Positions 1 through 9,192 are shown, counted from the stretch's first letter. The stretch is 64,000 nt of DNA from Pseudomonas putida NBRC 14164 (GCF_000412675.1 NC_021505.1:2846501-2910500), one strand, 5' to 3'. Numbers and translations are program-made. The notes: a model not told the origin generated them from the sequence alone.

Positions 1-1512
1 GACAGGGCCCTGGTGTTAGGGGTGAGTGCCGTAGTCATTCTTGCCGCGACCGTGGCGGTCGCGTTGATGGTGCCGCCGCTCTACCAGTCGACCGGCACCA
101 TCCTTGTGGAGTCACAGCAGATTTCGCCCGAGCTGGTGTCGACCAACACCACCAGCTTTGCCGATGAGCGCATCGAGGTGATTCGCCAGCGGGTGATGAC
201 CCGCGAGAACCTGCTGCGCATTATCGACAAGTACAACCTGTTCGCCGACAAGCGCTTGAGCGAGTCCGACAAGATCGACCAGATGCGCAATGCCATCGTG
301 GTCGAAACCCTTACCACGTTCGTGCGCGGGCGAGGCGAGGCGACGGTTGCGTTCAATGTGTCCTTCGAACACAAGCAGGCGGAAGTCGCCAAGGAAGTGG
401 CCGATGAACTGGTCACCCTGTTTCTCAACGAAAACCTCAAGCAGCGCACCGAGCGGGCCAACGAAACCACCGAGTTTCTTACCCAGGAGGCCAACAAGCT
501 GGGTGCCGAACTGGCCAGCCTGGAGAATCAGCTGGCCGACTTCAAACAGGCCCACGCCAATGCCTTGCCAGAGCACCAGACCCTGCGCATGAACATGCTC
601 TCGCGCTCGGAGCTGGAGTTCCGCGAAGTCGACCGTGACTACAAGGCCGCCCAGGAAGAACTGCGCTACCTGGAGCTTGAGCTGTCGGCGGCCAATGCCG
701 GCCTGGCCACCAAGACTACCGAAGGCAGCAAGCCAGCCAGTGCCGACCAGCCCCAGGACCTGCCAAGCCTGAAGGCCGAATACGCCCGGTTGCTGACCCG
801 CTACAAGGATGCCCACCCGGATGTGGTGGCGGTCAAGCGCAAGATCCAGGCGCTCGAAGCCAGCGGCGGGCGCACGGCCACCACGTCCACAGTCAGCCTC
901 GACGTGGCGCGCGTTCGCGCCAAGATGAGCGCGGCCCAGGAACGTATCAGCTCGCTGGCCGATCAGAAGCGCGAGCTGACCAGAAAGATGGAGGGCTACG
1001 AGGCCGAAATCCTCGAGGCGCCGCAAGTCGAGCGTGGCCTGGTGACCTTGATGCGTGACCACGATAACGCGCGCAAGAAGTATGAAGAAATCCGCGCCAA
1101 GGAAATGGGCGCGAAGATTACCGAAAGCCTGGAGCAGGAGAACAAGGCCGAGCGCTTTGTGCTGCTGGAGCCACCGCTGATGCCTGAAAAACCGATCAAG
1201 CCTAATCGCAAGAAGATCGCTGCGTTGGGCCTGGTGCTGGCACCGGCAGGCGGCGGCGCCTTGGTGATGCTGCTGGAAATGCTCAACCAGCGCGTGCGCG
1301 GCGTCGGTGCTCTGGAAAACCTGCTGGGCAAACGGGTGCTGGTGGCAATCCCCTACATCGATACCCGGGCCGATGTGGCCAGGCGCAAACGCTGGCGTAA
1401 CTGGCTGATCCTGGCGGCACTGGCGTTGGCGGCTATCATGGTAGTGCTGGTGCACGTCTTTTACATGCCACTGGATGTGCTGTTGTTCAAAGTCATATCT
1501 CGGTTTGCATAG
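1..1512 (+). CDS. Polysaccharide co-polymerase (Wzz/GumC-type chain-length regulator), 5' end cut by window
   Basis: Inner-membrane protein of the PCP family that sets chain length or couples polymerisation to export. The frame is open from base 1, and the first visible residues run straight into a membrane segment (VVILAATVAVALMV). The cytoplasmic N-terminus is therefore outside the window; the GTG at 13 lies inside the helix and is not a credible start. The middle is a long coiled-coil-rich periplasmic region (about residues 130-350). A proline-rich stretch (PPLMPEKPIKPN) precedes the second membrane helix, as is typical of the family, and a third helix lies near the C-terminus (about 465-485). 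The stop is 11 bases before the next gene, whose SD (AGGGAA) overlaps it, so the two are probably translated together. The kinase domain is not fused here. The family is clear; the specific polymer is inferred from context. Confidence 0.88.
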   Translation, partial: DRALVLGVSAVVILAATVAVALMVPPLYQSTGTILVESQQISPELVSTNTTSFADERIEVIRQRVMTRENLLRIIDKYNLFADKRLSESDKIDQMRNAIVVETLTTFVRGRGEATVAFNVSFEHKQAEVAKEVADELVTLFLNENLKQRTERANETTEFLTQEANKLGAELASLENQLADFKQAHANALPEHQTLRMNMLSRSELEFREVDRDYKAAQEELRYLELELSAANAGLATKTTEGSKPASADQPQDLPSLKAEYARLLTRYKDAHPDVVAVKRKIQALEASGGRTATTSTVSLDVARVRAKMSAAQERISSLADQKRELTRKMEGYEAEILEAPQVERGLVTLMRDHDNARKKYEEIRAKEMGAKITESLEQENKAERFVLLEPPLMPEKPIKPNRKKIAALGLVLAPAGGGALVMLLEMLNQRVRGVGALENLLGKRVLVAIPYIDTRADVARRKRWRNWLILAALALAAIMVVLVHVFYMPLDVLLFKVISRFA

Positions 1513-1523
1513 GGAAAGCAGTG

Positions 1524-2330
1524 ATGGACAGGACCAAGCCGTCTGTTGGCAATAATCTTCACCAGGTTACCCCGGGCACCCCCCAGGCATTGTCACCCGC
1601 CCCCGGAACCGCGCTGGCGGAAGTGCCAGGCCAGTTCGATTATGTGAACACCAAAGTGGTGCCGCTGCGGGCGGACCATCTGGAGCGCCACCGCATCGTG
1701 GCGTACAACAAGAACTCCAACATGAACGGGCCGATCGACCTGCTGCGCACGCAGGTGCTCAGGGCCATGGAGGAGAACGGCTGGCGTACGCTGGCGATCA
1801 CCTCGCCAACGCCTGAGGCGGGCAAGACGGTGCTGGCGATCAATCTGGCCATGAGTATTGCTCACCACACGACCAAGACTGCGTTGCTGGTGGACTTTGA
1901 CCTGCGCCGGCCCAAAGTCGGCAGTACCCTTGGCCTGCCCATGGAGCAGGCGCTGAACGAGTACCTGACGGACAAGGCCGAGTTGCAGGAATGCCTGGTC
2001 AACCCGACGTTGCCGCGCTTTGTGGTGTTGCCGACACGTGTACCGGTGCCGATGTCGACCGAGATGCTGTCGTCGCCCAAGGTGAACAACCTGATCAGTG
2101 ATTTACGCAACCGCTACGACTCGCGCATCTGCATTTTCGATTTGCCGCCACTGCTCAGCTCTGACGATGCGATCACCGTGATACCCAAGTTCGATTGTGT
2201 ACTGCTGGTGGTGGCCAACGGAATGAACAACAAGAAGGAAATCGAGGACTGCCTGCACCACCTGGCCACGGTGAACCTGGTCGGGACGGTGCTGAACAAG
2301 GCTGACGAGCAGCCGCGAACCTACTACTGA
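1524..2330 (+). CDS. CpsD/CapB-type BY-kinase-like ATPase of exopolysaccharide locus
   Basis: P-loop ATPase of the bacterial tyrosine kinase / MinD-like family and likely cytoplasmic partner of the preceding chain-length regulator. About 268 residues. The P-loop is SPTPEAGKT (about 94-102), Walker A' is LLVDFDLRRP (about 121-130) and Walker B is IFDLPP (about 204-209). The first glycine of a textbook P-loop is replaced, although GKT is kept. The C-terminus ends RTYY, so the tyrosine cluster used for autophosphorylation is reduced to two residues; kinase activity is therefore uncertain. I prefer ATG 1524 (8 bases after the SD) over GTG 1521. An N-terminal 40 residues rich in Pro/Ala looks disordered. 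The gene ends convergently against galE across a REP palindrome. Confidence 0.85.
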   Translation: MDRTKPSVGNNLHQVTPGTPQALSPAPGTALAEVPGQFDYVNTKVVPLRADHLERHRIVAYNKNSNMNGPIDLLRTQVLRAMEENGWRTLAITSPTPEAGKTVLAINLAMSIAHHTTKTALLVDFDLRRPKVGSTLGLPMEQALNEYLTDKAELQECLVNPTLPRFVVLPTRVPVPMSTEMLSSPKVNNLISDLRNRYDSRICIFDLPPLLSSDDAITVIPKFDCVLLVVANGMNNKKEIEDCLHHLATVNLVGTVLNKADEQPRTYY

Positions 2331-2359
2331 TTCATTGGCTTGTCCGTGGATCATGGCCC

Positions 2360-2389
2360 CTGTGGGAGCGGGCGTGCCCGCTCCCACAG
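2360..2389. repeat. REP palindrome between convergent genes
   Basis: A perfect inverted repeat with 14-base arms (CTGTGGGAGCGGGC / GCCCGCTCCCACAG) and a 2-base centre. It is a P. putida-type REP and lies between the convergent kinase gene and galE, where it could also act as a transcription barrier. A second hairpin (GAAGGCGC-A-GCGCCTTC, 2437-2453) follows just before the galE stop. Confidence 0.85.
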
Positions 2390-2459
2390 TGATTGCGCAA
2401 GCTTGCAGAGTCTGAGCAAGACAGCTGCTGCTCCCAGAAGGCGCAGCGCCTTCGGAATC

Positions 2460-3437
2460 TCAGGTCTGCTGGCGCGTAACCCAGGGATACTGCAACTCCC
2501 ACTGCCACGCATGCCGCACAATCTGCTCCAGCGAAGCAAACTCCGGCCGCCAGCCCAGCACCTGCAGCGCCTTGCTCGCATCCGCCACCAGCCGTGGAGG
2601 GTCGCCAGCGCGGCGTGGCGCGTCAAGGGCATTGATCTGCCGCCCCGTCACCGCCCTGGCTGTATCGATCACCTGCTGCACCGAAAAGCCCTGGCCATTG
2701 CCCAGGTTGAATGCAGTACGCTCGCCCCCCGCCAACAGATAATCCACCGCCAACGCATGCGCGGCCGCCAGGTCGGCCACATGCACGTAGTCGCGGATAC
2801 AGGTGCCATCCGGCGTATCGTAATCCCGGCCAAACACCGTCACCGCCTCGCGGCGGCCTGAAGCGGCCTGCAGGATCAGCGGGATCAGGTGGGTTTCCGG
2901 TTCGTGGCGTTCCCCCAGCTGGCCATCGGGGTCGGCACCGGCGGCATTGAAGTAACGCAGGCATACAGACTTCAAGCCATAAGCCCGGTCAAAGTCCTCG
3001 AGAATCTGCTCGACCATCCATTTGCTCAGCCCATAAGGGTTGATCGGCCCTTTGGCATGCGCTTCATCGATTGGTACGTACTGCGGGTTACCGTAAACGG
3101 CGGCACTGGAAGAAAACACCAAGTGCTTGATGCCGGCATTCACCATGGCCTGCAGTAAGGCGAGGGTGGCGGCGACGTTGTTCTGGTAGTACTTGCCGGG
3201 TGCGCTGACCGACTCGCCCACCTGGATGAAAGAGGCAAAGTGGAACACCGCATCGAAGTGGCAGACGCCGAACAGCACATCCAGGGCAGCTTCGTCGGCA
3301 ATGTCGAGCTTGGCCCACTGGATGCCGGGGCCAGGCGAAACCAGGTCCGCCACCACCACCTCATGGCCGGCACCGAGCAGGTGCTTGACCATGTGTGAGC
3401 CAATGTAGCCTGCACCACCCACTACCAGAAATTTCAT
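2460..3437 (-). CDS. galE: UDP-glucose 4-epimerase
   Basis: Interconverts UDP-glucose and UDP-galactose, supplying precursor for the polymer made by this locus. It is a short-chain dehydrogenase of 325 residues, the usual GalE length. The NAD fold signature GGAGYIG is at 7-13, the catalytic Ser region SSS at about 109-111, and the YxxxK pair at Tyr135/Lys139, followed by the RYFNAAGAD and RDYVHVADLA family motifs. The start at 3437 is set by an AGGAGGT Shine-Dalgarno five bases upstream; a GTG two codons earlier would overlap the SD and is rejected. It stands alone on the minus strand between the kinase gene and the glycosidase/polymerase pair. UDP-sugar C4 epimerisation is well supported; preference for N-acetylated substrates cannot be excluded. 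Confidence 0.93.
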   Translation of the reverse strand: MKFLVVGGAGYIGSHMVKHLLGAGHEVVVADLVSPGPGIQWAKLDIADEAALDVLFGVCHFDAVFHFASFIQVGESVSAPGKYYQNNVAATLALLQAMVNAGIKHLVFSSSAAVYGNPQYVPIDEAHAKGPINPYGLSKWMVEQILEDFDRAYGLKSVCLRYFNAAGADPDGQLGERHEPETHLIPLILQAASGRREAVTVFGRDYDTPDGTCIRDYVHVADLAAAHALAVDYLLAGGERTAFNLGNGQGFSVQQVIDTARAVTGRQINALDAPRRAGDPPRLVADASKALQVLGWRPEFASLEQIVRHAWQWELQYPWVTRQQT

Positions 3438-3542
3438 CCGCACCTCCTGGAATCTGCTGTTTACAGACGCAGTGAACCGTCCCTGAAACGTGCAGGTGGG
3501 ATGATCAGCTACAGGTGACCTGAGCGTAGATGGCCCTATGCC

Positions 3543-6149
3543 CTATTTCAAGAACAGCCAGTTGGACATGTAGTTGCCGTCGAACGTAATGCTGTACTGC
3601 CCATCCTTGTAGGCCACCGGCAATGCCTTCAATTGTGCCTGTGCATCGCGGGCGAACAGTTTCAGACCGGCGGGTGCCTTGATTGTCAAAGTGCCTTGAA
3701 GCGGTTCCACGTTGAACGGCGTCTTGTCATCGGCCTTGGGCATGGCACGCGTGCCCAGCGACAGCAGCAGCTCACGCGACTGGCCCAAGGGTTTGCCGTC
3801 CAGGCTCTGTACCGCGACGCTGGCGTAAGGTGTTTTCGTCTGTACCTGGACGGCCCCCAGGCTGATCGAGCGACCACCCAGCCAGCCGGTGGCGGCCTGG
3901 GTCAGTGGCGTGTCGATGGTATAGATGCCTTGTTGCCAGTCGCGCTTGAGCTCGCCGGTGTCGGTCACCGACTCCTTTGCATCGGCGGGCAGCAGCGATT
4001 GCCCCGGGTCCTGCAACACTTGCGCGCCAGACGGGATGGCAGCGGGTTTCAGCCAGGGCAGTTCCGGTGTCGGCGGCAGGGCAATCTGCAACTGGCCCTT
4101 TTCCATGGCCGTGCGCAGCAGTACCGAATTGCGCGGGGTGATCTCCTGGTTGTAGAGGGTGGCGGGCGTCGGCGCGAACACGTAGCGGGTCGTTGCCGGC
4201 TTGACGTCCGCACGGCGATAGAGCAGGGCGGCTGCGGGCAGGGTGGCGATCATCGCCGGGTCGTTGTACGCGTGCCAGTTGTCCGCCGTGCGCCAGCCCG
4301 GGTTGAACCCCTGTTGGCTATAGGCGTACTGCATCATGGCGTCCCAGCCCTGGTGGCTGGCGGTGCCGGCTATATACAGCGGCAACGAGTGGCGGTCGGG
4401 CAGCGGGAACGGCTCGGCGTTCCACTCGGTGACGGTGAGCGGTTTGCCGACCACCTGGGCGGCGGCGATCCAGTCGATCATGCCGTCGCTGGTCAACGGG
4501 TTTTTCTCCAGTTGGCCAATGGCGCCGTAGCTGTGGGCATCGACTACATCGCCTGCGGTCAGCGCCGGCAGTGCGCTCAGGCCGTTGCCGCCCCAGGTGC
4601 TGGTCGTGGCAATCGGCACTTTGACGCCCAGGCCACGCAGGTGGGCGATCATGTCGGCGTTGAAGCGTTGCTCCAGGTCGTTGAGGAACAGCTTCGACGG
4701 GCCATGCTCCCAGGCACGCCAGGTAAGGTCGGCGGGCAGGTCATGCTGCCTGGCGAAGGCTTTGGCTGCCGCCATGTAGCGCTCGCTATGGCGCGGTACG
4801 TCCTTGTCCGGCATCAGAGCGTTACCGTAGTGCTGGGTGAGGTCGTTTTCGTTGGTGATCAACACGGCGGCGATGGCCGGGTCGTCCTTGTAGGCCAGGC
4901 CGGTGTATTCGTTCACATGGGTCAGATACTGCTCGGCGAAGCGTTTCATCGCGTTCTGGATGCTGTCGTTCATGTAGGCGTAACCCTTCAGGTCTGCGCG
5001 GCCCTCCTTTTCGGGCAGTTCATCGAAGTCTTCAATGTTGTCGTTGGCGGTCAACGCACGTTGCACATGCATGTCCAGCCAGATGTAGATGCCTTCGTCC
5101 TTGAGTGCCTTGATCCACAGGTCGAGCTTGCGCAGCGATTCGGCGCTGAGCTGCTGGGTATCGCGCACCAGGGTGCCGTCGCCAAACACGTTCGGGCTGA
5201 CCCACGGCGAATCGTGGTGGTGCAGGCGCACCAGGTTGAAGCCCAGTGCCGACAGGCGCTTGGCCTGTTGGCGGATTTCCTCGTCCGGGCTCTTGAACAG
5301 CGAATAGGCAGACAGGTTGGTGCCCCAGAAGCGCACCGGGGTGTTGTCTGCAAACATCAGCTGTTCGCCGACCGCCTTGACGAAACCGCGCTTGCCGGCG
5401 GGCTTTTCCGCGGCGTTGAGGAAGGACAGGTCCACCGGCGAGGTGCGCCAGTCCAGCTGGTCATCGGGCCAGCTGGCGGGGTCGGCGAGGCCGAAACGCT
5501 CGGTGGGGGTGGGCCCCAGCTCGATGTCGCCGGTAACGTTGAGCACCGCCTTCAGCTGCTGTCGGCCGGCGTTGATCGGGTCTTTGTAGAGGAACGCACG
5601 CAGCTCGGACGGGTTGCCGCGCTCGAAATAGACCTTGGCCAGTGGCGGATCGAAGCGCATCTCGACGCGTCGGCCCTGGTCCGCCTTGCCCCATGACCAG
5701 CCGCGATTGTCGGGCAGCAGTTGCGGGGCGCCCATGTCGCCGGCGATTTGCGCCGGGTCGAACTGGAACACCATGCCGCCGCCCATCACCCCGGCCTGGC
5801 GGCTGTGGGCGGTAAGGTCGAAGGCCCAGCTCAGGGTTTGTGCCTGTTCCTTGCGGATATCCGCCTTCAGGTCGAAGTCCAGTTCCTTGTTCTTGCCCAG
5901 CAGCGTGTACTGGTAGGGGCCATTGACCTTGAAATCGGTGTAAAAGCCGGTCCAGCTCCAGTTGGCCGCCCAGAAGTCGAACTTGGCTTTCATCACCGGC
6001 CCGCCGCCGTATGTCACAGTAGGCAGGCCATTCTGCTCATCGACACTGACCTGCCACTGCGAAGCCCAGCCGGCCAACGGCAGCAAAGCCAGGCCAGCCA
6101 TGGCCGAAGCCTGCACAAGGTGACGCAGGGTAAGCACGTTCATGGACAT
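3543..6149 (-). CDS. Exported GH clan-A-like glycoside hydrolase of exopolysaccharide locus
   Basis: Large (868 residues) secreted protein with a signal peptide (positively charged start, hydrophobic 12-28, cleavage near GWAS-QW at about 30). A beta-rich N-terminal part (about 31-250) precedes a TIM-barrel-like domain. The barrel carries an acid/base signature TNEND (Glu434 in the NE position) and a nucleophile candidate TEWN (Glu575), as expected for clan GH-A (GH5/GH39-like) enzymes. The C-terminal about 200 residues look like a beta-sandwich. Its ATG shares one base with the stop of the upstream polymerase gene (TAATG on the minus strand), so translation is coupled. The likely role is periplasmic trimming or remodelling of the polymer; the bond cleaved is unknown. 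Membership of a specific GH family is inference. Confidence 0.75.
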   Translation of the reverse strand: MSMNVLTLRHLVQASAMAGLALLPLAGWASQWQVSVDEQNGLPTVTYGGGPVMKAKFDFWAANWSWTGFYTDFKVNGPYQYTLLGKNKELDFDLKADIRKEQAQTLSWAFDLTAHSRQAGVMGGGMVFQFDPAQIAGDMGAPQLLPDNRGWSWGKADQGRRVEMRFDPPLAKVYFERGNPSELRAFLYKDPINAGRQQLKAVLNVTGDIELGPTPTERFGLADPASWPDDQLDWRTSPVDLSFLNAAEKPAGKRGFVKAVGEQLMFADNTPVRFWGTNLSAYSLFKSPDEEIRQQAKRLSALGFNLVRLHHHDSPWVSPNVFGDGTLVRDTQQLSAESLRKLDLWIKALKDEGIYIWLDMHVQRALTANDNIEDFDELPEKEGRADLKGYAYMNDSIQNAMKRFAEQYLTHVNEYTGLAYKDDPAIAAVLITNENDLTQHYGNALMPDKDVPRHSERYMAAAKAFARQHDLPADLTWRAWEHGPSKLFLNDLEQRFNADMIAHLRGLGVKVPIATTSTWGGNGLSALPALTAGDVVDAHSYGAIGQLEKNPLTSDGMIDWIAAAQVVGKPLTVTEWNAEPFPLPDRHSLPLYIAGTASHQGWDAMMQYAYSQQGFNPGWRTADNWHAYNDPAMIATLPAAALLYRRADVKPATTRYVFAPTPATLYNQEITPRNSVLLRTAMEKGQLQIALPPTPELPWLKPAAIPSGAQVLQDPGQSLLPADAKESVTDTGELKRDWQQGIYTIDTPLTQAATGWLGGRSISLGAVQVQTKTPYASVAVQSLDGKPLGQSRELLLSLGTRAMPKADDKTPFNVEPLQGTLTIKAPAGLKLFARDAQAQLKALPVAYKDGQYSITFDGNYMSNWLFLK

Positions 6150-7675
6150 TACCTGGGTTGAAGGCCGGTTTCGGCCAGCTCGCTAGCCGGGCTGTCGTCC
6201 AGCCGGCGGACCATCTGGATGTACGCCACGCCAAGCCCCGCGATTGACCAGTACACCACCGGTATGAAGGTGATGCTGCTGACGGTGAAAATGATCACCA
6301 GAATGCCGATGAGTGTTGCCAGCAGCACTCGCCCCAGCTGTCGTCGTTCGTCATCCTTGTCGGGGAAAGTGAGCATGGCCCTGCGGATACCCCTCAACAC
6401 CACAGCAAAGAACGCAACGAACAGGCCGAGCCCGACCAGCCCCACCCGCAGCGCCAGGTTGATGTAGGTGTTTACGATGTCGATGATGCCTTCGCCCTGG
6501 ATCATCGACTGCATTTCCGGGGTGTTGCGGAAGTCGAACGAGCCGAACAGCGGGTTGCGCTGGATGACGATCCAGGAGTTGTCCATCAGCCGCTCGCGGT
6601 AGGTGATGTTCTCTTTTTCGATGTTGCCGATGTACGGCAAGAGGTCCAGCACCTTGTCACCGCCCGGTACGACGGTCAGCAAGGGCAGCGCCAGCATGCC
6701 AGCCGCGCCTAGCAGCGCCAGGCGCCTGATTGCGCCTTTGCCCATGGCAATGAACACCACCACGATGACCACGACGCCGATCCACGGCCCACGTGACAAC
6801 GGCGCGAACAGCCCGGCGGCCAGCAGCAGGGCGCCCATGGCTCTGTGCAGCGGGCGTTGCACATACCCCTGGACGAACAGGAACAGACCGATGGCCACAC
6901 TCATCACATAACCCAGGGCAATCGCCTGGCCGGTGGTGACGCTGGCCCGCAGCGCGCCGCCGCGACTGAGGTAGCCGGACATGCTCCACGGCACCCCCAT
7001 TGCATCGATCAGGGCGCTGTACAGCAACCAGTGACGCACATACTCGGCCACGGCGATCAACGCCATGACGAAGGCGGTGAGCACGAAGGCCAGCAAGGTA
7101 TCCTTGAAATCGCTGATATGGCGCAGGCCACGGCTGGCCACGTAGTACGGCAGGAATACGTCGACATACAGGTACAGCGCCTGGCGCAGGGTGTCGGTGA
7201 GGGTGGTTTCGCGCAGATACAAAACGCTCATCAGCAGCAGCCCGGCCGCCAGCAGCCTGTCCGCCCAGGTACGGCCGAAGCGCAACGTGTCCGCTTGCCG
7301 GCGCAGCTGCAGCGCGGCCGGCAGCAGCACGCACAGGGTGAGCAGGCGGATATGGTTGAGGTCGACCAGGTAGTTGACCACGCCAAACCCGGGCACCTGC
7401 ACCGATGCCGGCGGAATCAGGAACAGCAGCATGTAGAACAGCGCCATGGGGTTGTGCTCGCGACGCCCTGCAAGCAACAGGATGACCGCGCCTGCACCCA
7501 GGTACAGCCAGAAGCTGTGCGAGGCAAAGGCCAGCACTGTCAGCAGGAACCAGAGATTGCGCCGGCGCTTGTAGTCGCTGAGCGGAATAAGGTCGGTGGC
7601 GGGTCGCCGCGCCATCAGGAAGACCACGCTCGCCAAAAACAGGATGACGATCAACGCACGAAAATGTTCAGGCAT
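6149..7675 (-). CDS. O-antigen ligase/polymerase-like membrane protein (Wzy candidate)
   Basis: 508 residues with about a dozen hydrophobic segments, a large periplasmic loop after about residue 340 (IENITYRERL-like region), and the SRGPW motif near residue 300 typical of the Wzy_C / O-antigen ligase superfamily. In a locus that also holds a Wzx flippase, chain-length regulator and priming transferase, it is the best candidate for the repeat-unit polymerase. It is the first gene of a two-gene minus-strand operon with the glycosidase and is divergent from the flippase gene, with a 95-base shared upstream region. The start at 7675 has only a weak upstream AAGGTG about 13 bases away. The superfamily is clear; polymerase versus ligase is decided by context. 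Confidence 0.8.
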   Translation of the reverse strand: MPEHFRALIVILFLASVVFLMARRPATDLIPLSDYKRRRNLWFLLTVLAFASHSFWLYLGAGAVILLLAGRREHNPMALFYMLLFLIPPASVQVPGFGVVNYLVDLNHIRLLTLCVLLPAALQLRRQADTLRFGRTWADRLLAAGLLLMSVLYLRETTLTDTLRQALYLYVDVFLPYYVASRGLRHISDFKDTLLAFVLTAFVMALIAVAEYVRHWLLYSALIDAMGVPWSMSGYLSRGGALRASVTTGQAIALGYVMSVAIGLFLFVQGYVQRPLHRAMGALLLAAGLFAPLSRGPWIGVVVIVVVFIAMGKGAIRRLALLGAAGMLALPLLTVVPGGDKVLDLLPYIGNIEKENITYRERLMDNSWIVIQRNPLFGSFDFRNTPEMQSMIQGEGIIDIVNTYINLALRVGLVGLGLFVAFFAVVLRGIRRAMLTFPDKDDERRQLGRVLLATLIGILVIIFTVSSITFIPVVYWSIAGLGVAYIQMVRRLDDSPASELAETGLQPR

Positions 7676-7770
7676 CGGCTATGTACACCTTTCCCTCGGT
7701 GGGCAACGGCTAGCATCGTGGCTAATTGAAACTATAGTGACTTTTAGCCAATCAGTCAGAGATTGAAGTC

Positions 7771-9147
7771 ATGCCGTCGATTGATGTGTCAGCCGCTGCG
7801 AGCCTGCGCAACCGGGCCTTGAGGGCCGGGTCGTGGAACCTGGTCTCGCAGGTGGCTTCTCAGGTGATGCGCCTGGGCGGCAATCTGATCATGGCCCGCT
7901 TGCTGCTGCCGGAAATGTTCGGGGTGATGGTTATCGCCACCACCGTTTCGGTACTCCTGCATCTGCTTTCCGATGTCGGCCTGCGCCAGAACATCATCCA
8001 GAGTCACCGGGGTGACGACCCGGATTTCCTCAACACCGCCTGGACCGTGCAGATCATTCGCGGCTTCCTGCTGTTTGCCCTCACCCTGCTGCTGGCGGTG
8101 GGCGCCTGGTTGGCCCAACTGGCGGAACTATGGCCTGCGGATTCCACCTATGCTGCCCCGGTGCTACCGATGGTGCTGGCGGTAACTGGCCTGTCGGCAG
8201 CCATCTGGGGATTCCAGTCCACCAAGATAGATGTGGCTGTAAGAACTTTCCAACAAAAGCGCGTGGTGCTGGTCGACCTGGCCTCGCAGGTGGCCGGCCT
8301 GGTGGTGATGCTGGTGCTGGGCTTGCTGACCCATTCGATCTGGGCCCTGGTGATCTCTGGCCTGGTTTCGGCGGTAGCCTGGACCGTGCTGGGGCATACC
8401 GCCCTGGAGGGGCCGAACAACCACCTGCGCTGGGACCGTACGGCGCTGACCGAGTTGATCGTGTTTGGCCGCTGGATCCTGTTGTCATCGATGGTTGGCG
8501 TGCTGGCCATGTACGGTGACCGCATCTGGTTTGGCGCCAGCATGTCGGCGGCGCAACTGGGGGTGTATTCGATTGCCGTGCTGATTCTTGGCGCGGTGCA
8601 GACAGCGTTGATGAAAATTGTCGGTGCCGTGGCGCTTCCTGCCTTCAGTGAAGCGGCAAGGGCCGATGACAAGGAGCGCCTGACAGCGCTGTATCACCGC
8701 TTCCGCCTGCTGGTCGACCTGCTGGTGCTGTTCATCTGCGGTGGTTTCCTGACCGCCAGCCCTCTGCTGATTGGCTGGATGTACGATGATCGCTACCGTG
8801 AAGCTGGCCCTATGCTGGCAATTCTTTCGCTGTCGTTCATCGTAATGCGCTATACATTGGCTCATCAGGTGTGGATTGCCTTGGGCCTGACCAAGTATCA
8901 GGCCATGGACAACATCATCCGCCTGGTCTCGCTATGGGGGCTGCTGCCGCTATTGCTGGCGATTGGTGGTGTGGAGTGGGCGATCTGGGGGGTTGCCCTG
9001 CATGCCGTGCCAACTCTGGTGCTGGTTGTGTATGTGAACTGCAAACTGGGCATGTTCAGCCTGAAACGTGAGCTGGTAGTGCTGCCGATGCTGCTGGTCG
9101 GGGCTCTGTGCGGGGCGCTGCTGACGGCCTTTTTCGACTGGCTGTAA
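7771..9147 (+). CDS. Oligosaccharide flippase, Wzx/MOP family
   Basis: Inner-membrane transporter of 458 residues and about 12-14 predicted helices. The N-terminal pattern (LRAGSWNLVSQVASQVMRLGGNLIMARLLLPEMFGVM) is typical of the polysaccharide_synt / WzxC-like branch of the MOP exporter superfamily. It would translocate undecaprenyl-diphosphate-linked repeat units to the periplasm, where the Wzy-like protein polymerises them. It is the first gene of the long plus-strand operon that runs to the WecG/TagA-like gene. The upstream sequence shared with the divergent polymerase gene must hold the promoters of both. Family assignment is firm; the cargo is inferred from the locus. Confidence 0.9.
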   Translation: MPSIDVSAAASLRNRALRAGSWNLVSQVASQVMRLGGNLIMARLLLPEMFGVMVIATTVSVLLHLLSDVGLRQNIIQSHRGDDPDFLNTAWTVQIIRGFLLFALTLLLAVGAWLAQLAELWPADSTYAAPVLPMVLAVTGLSAAIWGFQSTKIDVAVRTFQQKRVVLVDLASQVAGLVVMLVLGLLTHSIWALVISGLVSAVAWTVLGHTALEGPNNHLRWDRTALTELIVFGRWILLSSMVGVLAMYGDRIWFGASMSAAQLGVYSIAVLILGAVQTALMKIVGAVALPAFSEAARADDKERLTALYHRFRLLVDLLVLFICGGFLTASPLLIGWMYDDRYREAGPMLAILSLSFIVMRYTLAHQVWIALGLTKYQAMDNIIRLVSLWGLLPLLLAIGGVEWAIWGVALHAVPTLVLVVYVNCKLGMFSLKRELVVLPMLLVGALCGALLTAFFDWL

Positions 9148-9192
9148 AGCGGCGTGCTGGGTGTAACTTTCATGGGTACAGGTCACGTGATC

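Noticed and set aside
112..1455. 447-codon open frame opposite the chain-length regulator gene
   Set aside because: Composition artefact of high-GC third positions; low-complexity Gln/His/Leu sequence.
3633..5696. 687-codon open frame opposite the glycosidase gene
   Set aside because: Antisense shadow of a GC-rich gene; the opposite strand has a signal peptide, catalytic motifs and coupling with its neighbour, while this frame shows no domain.
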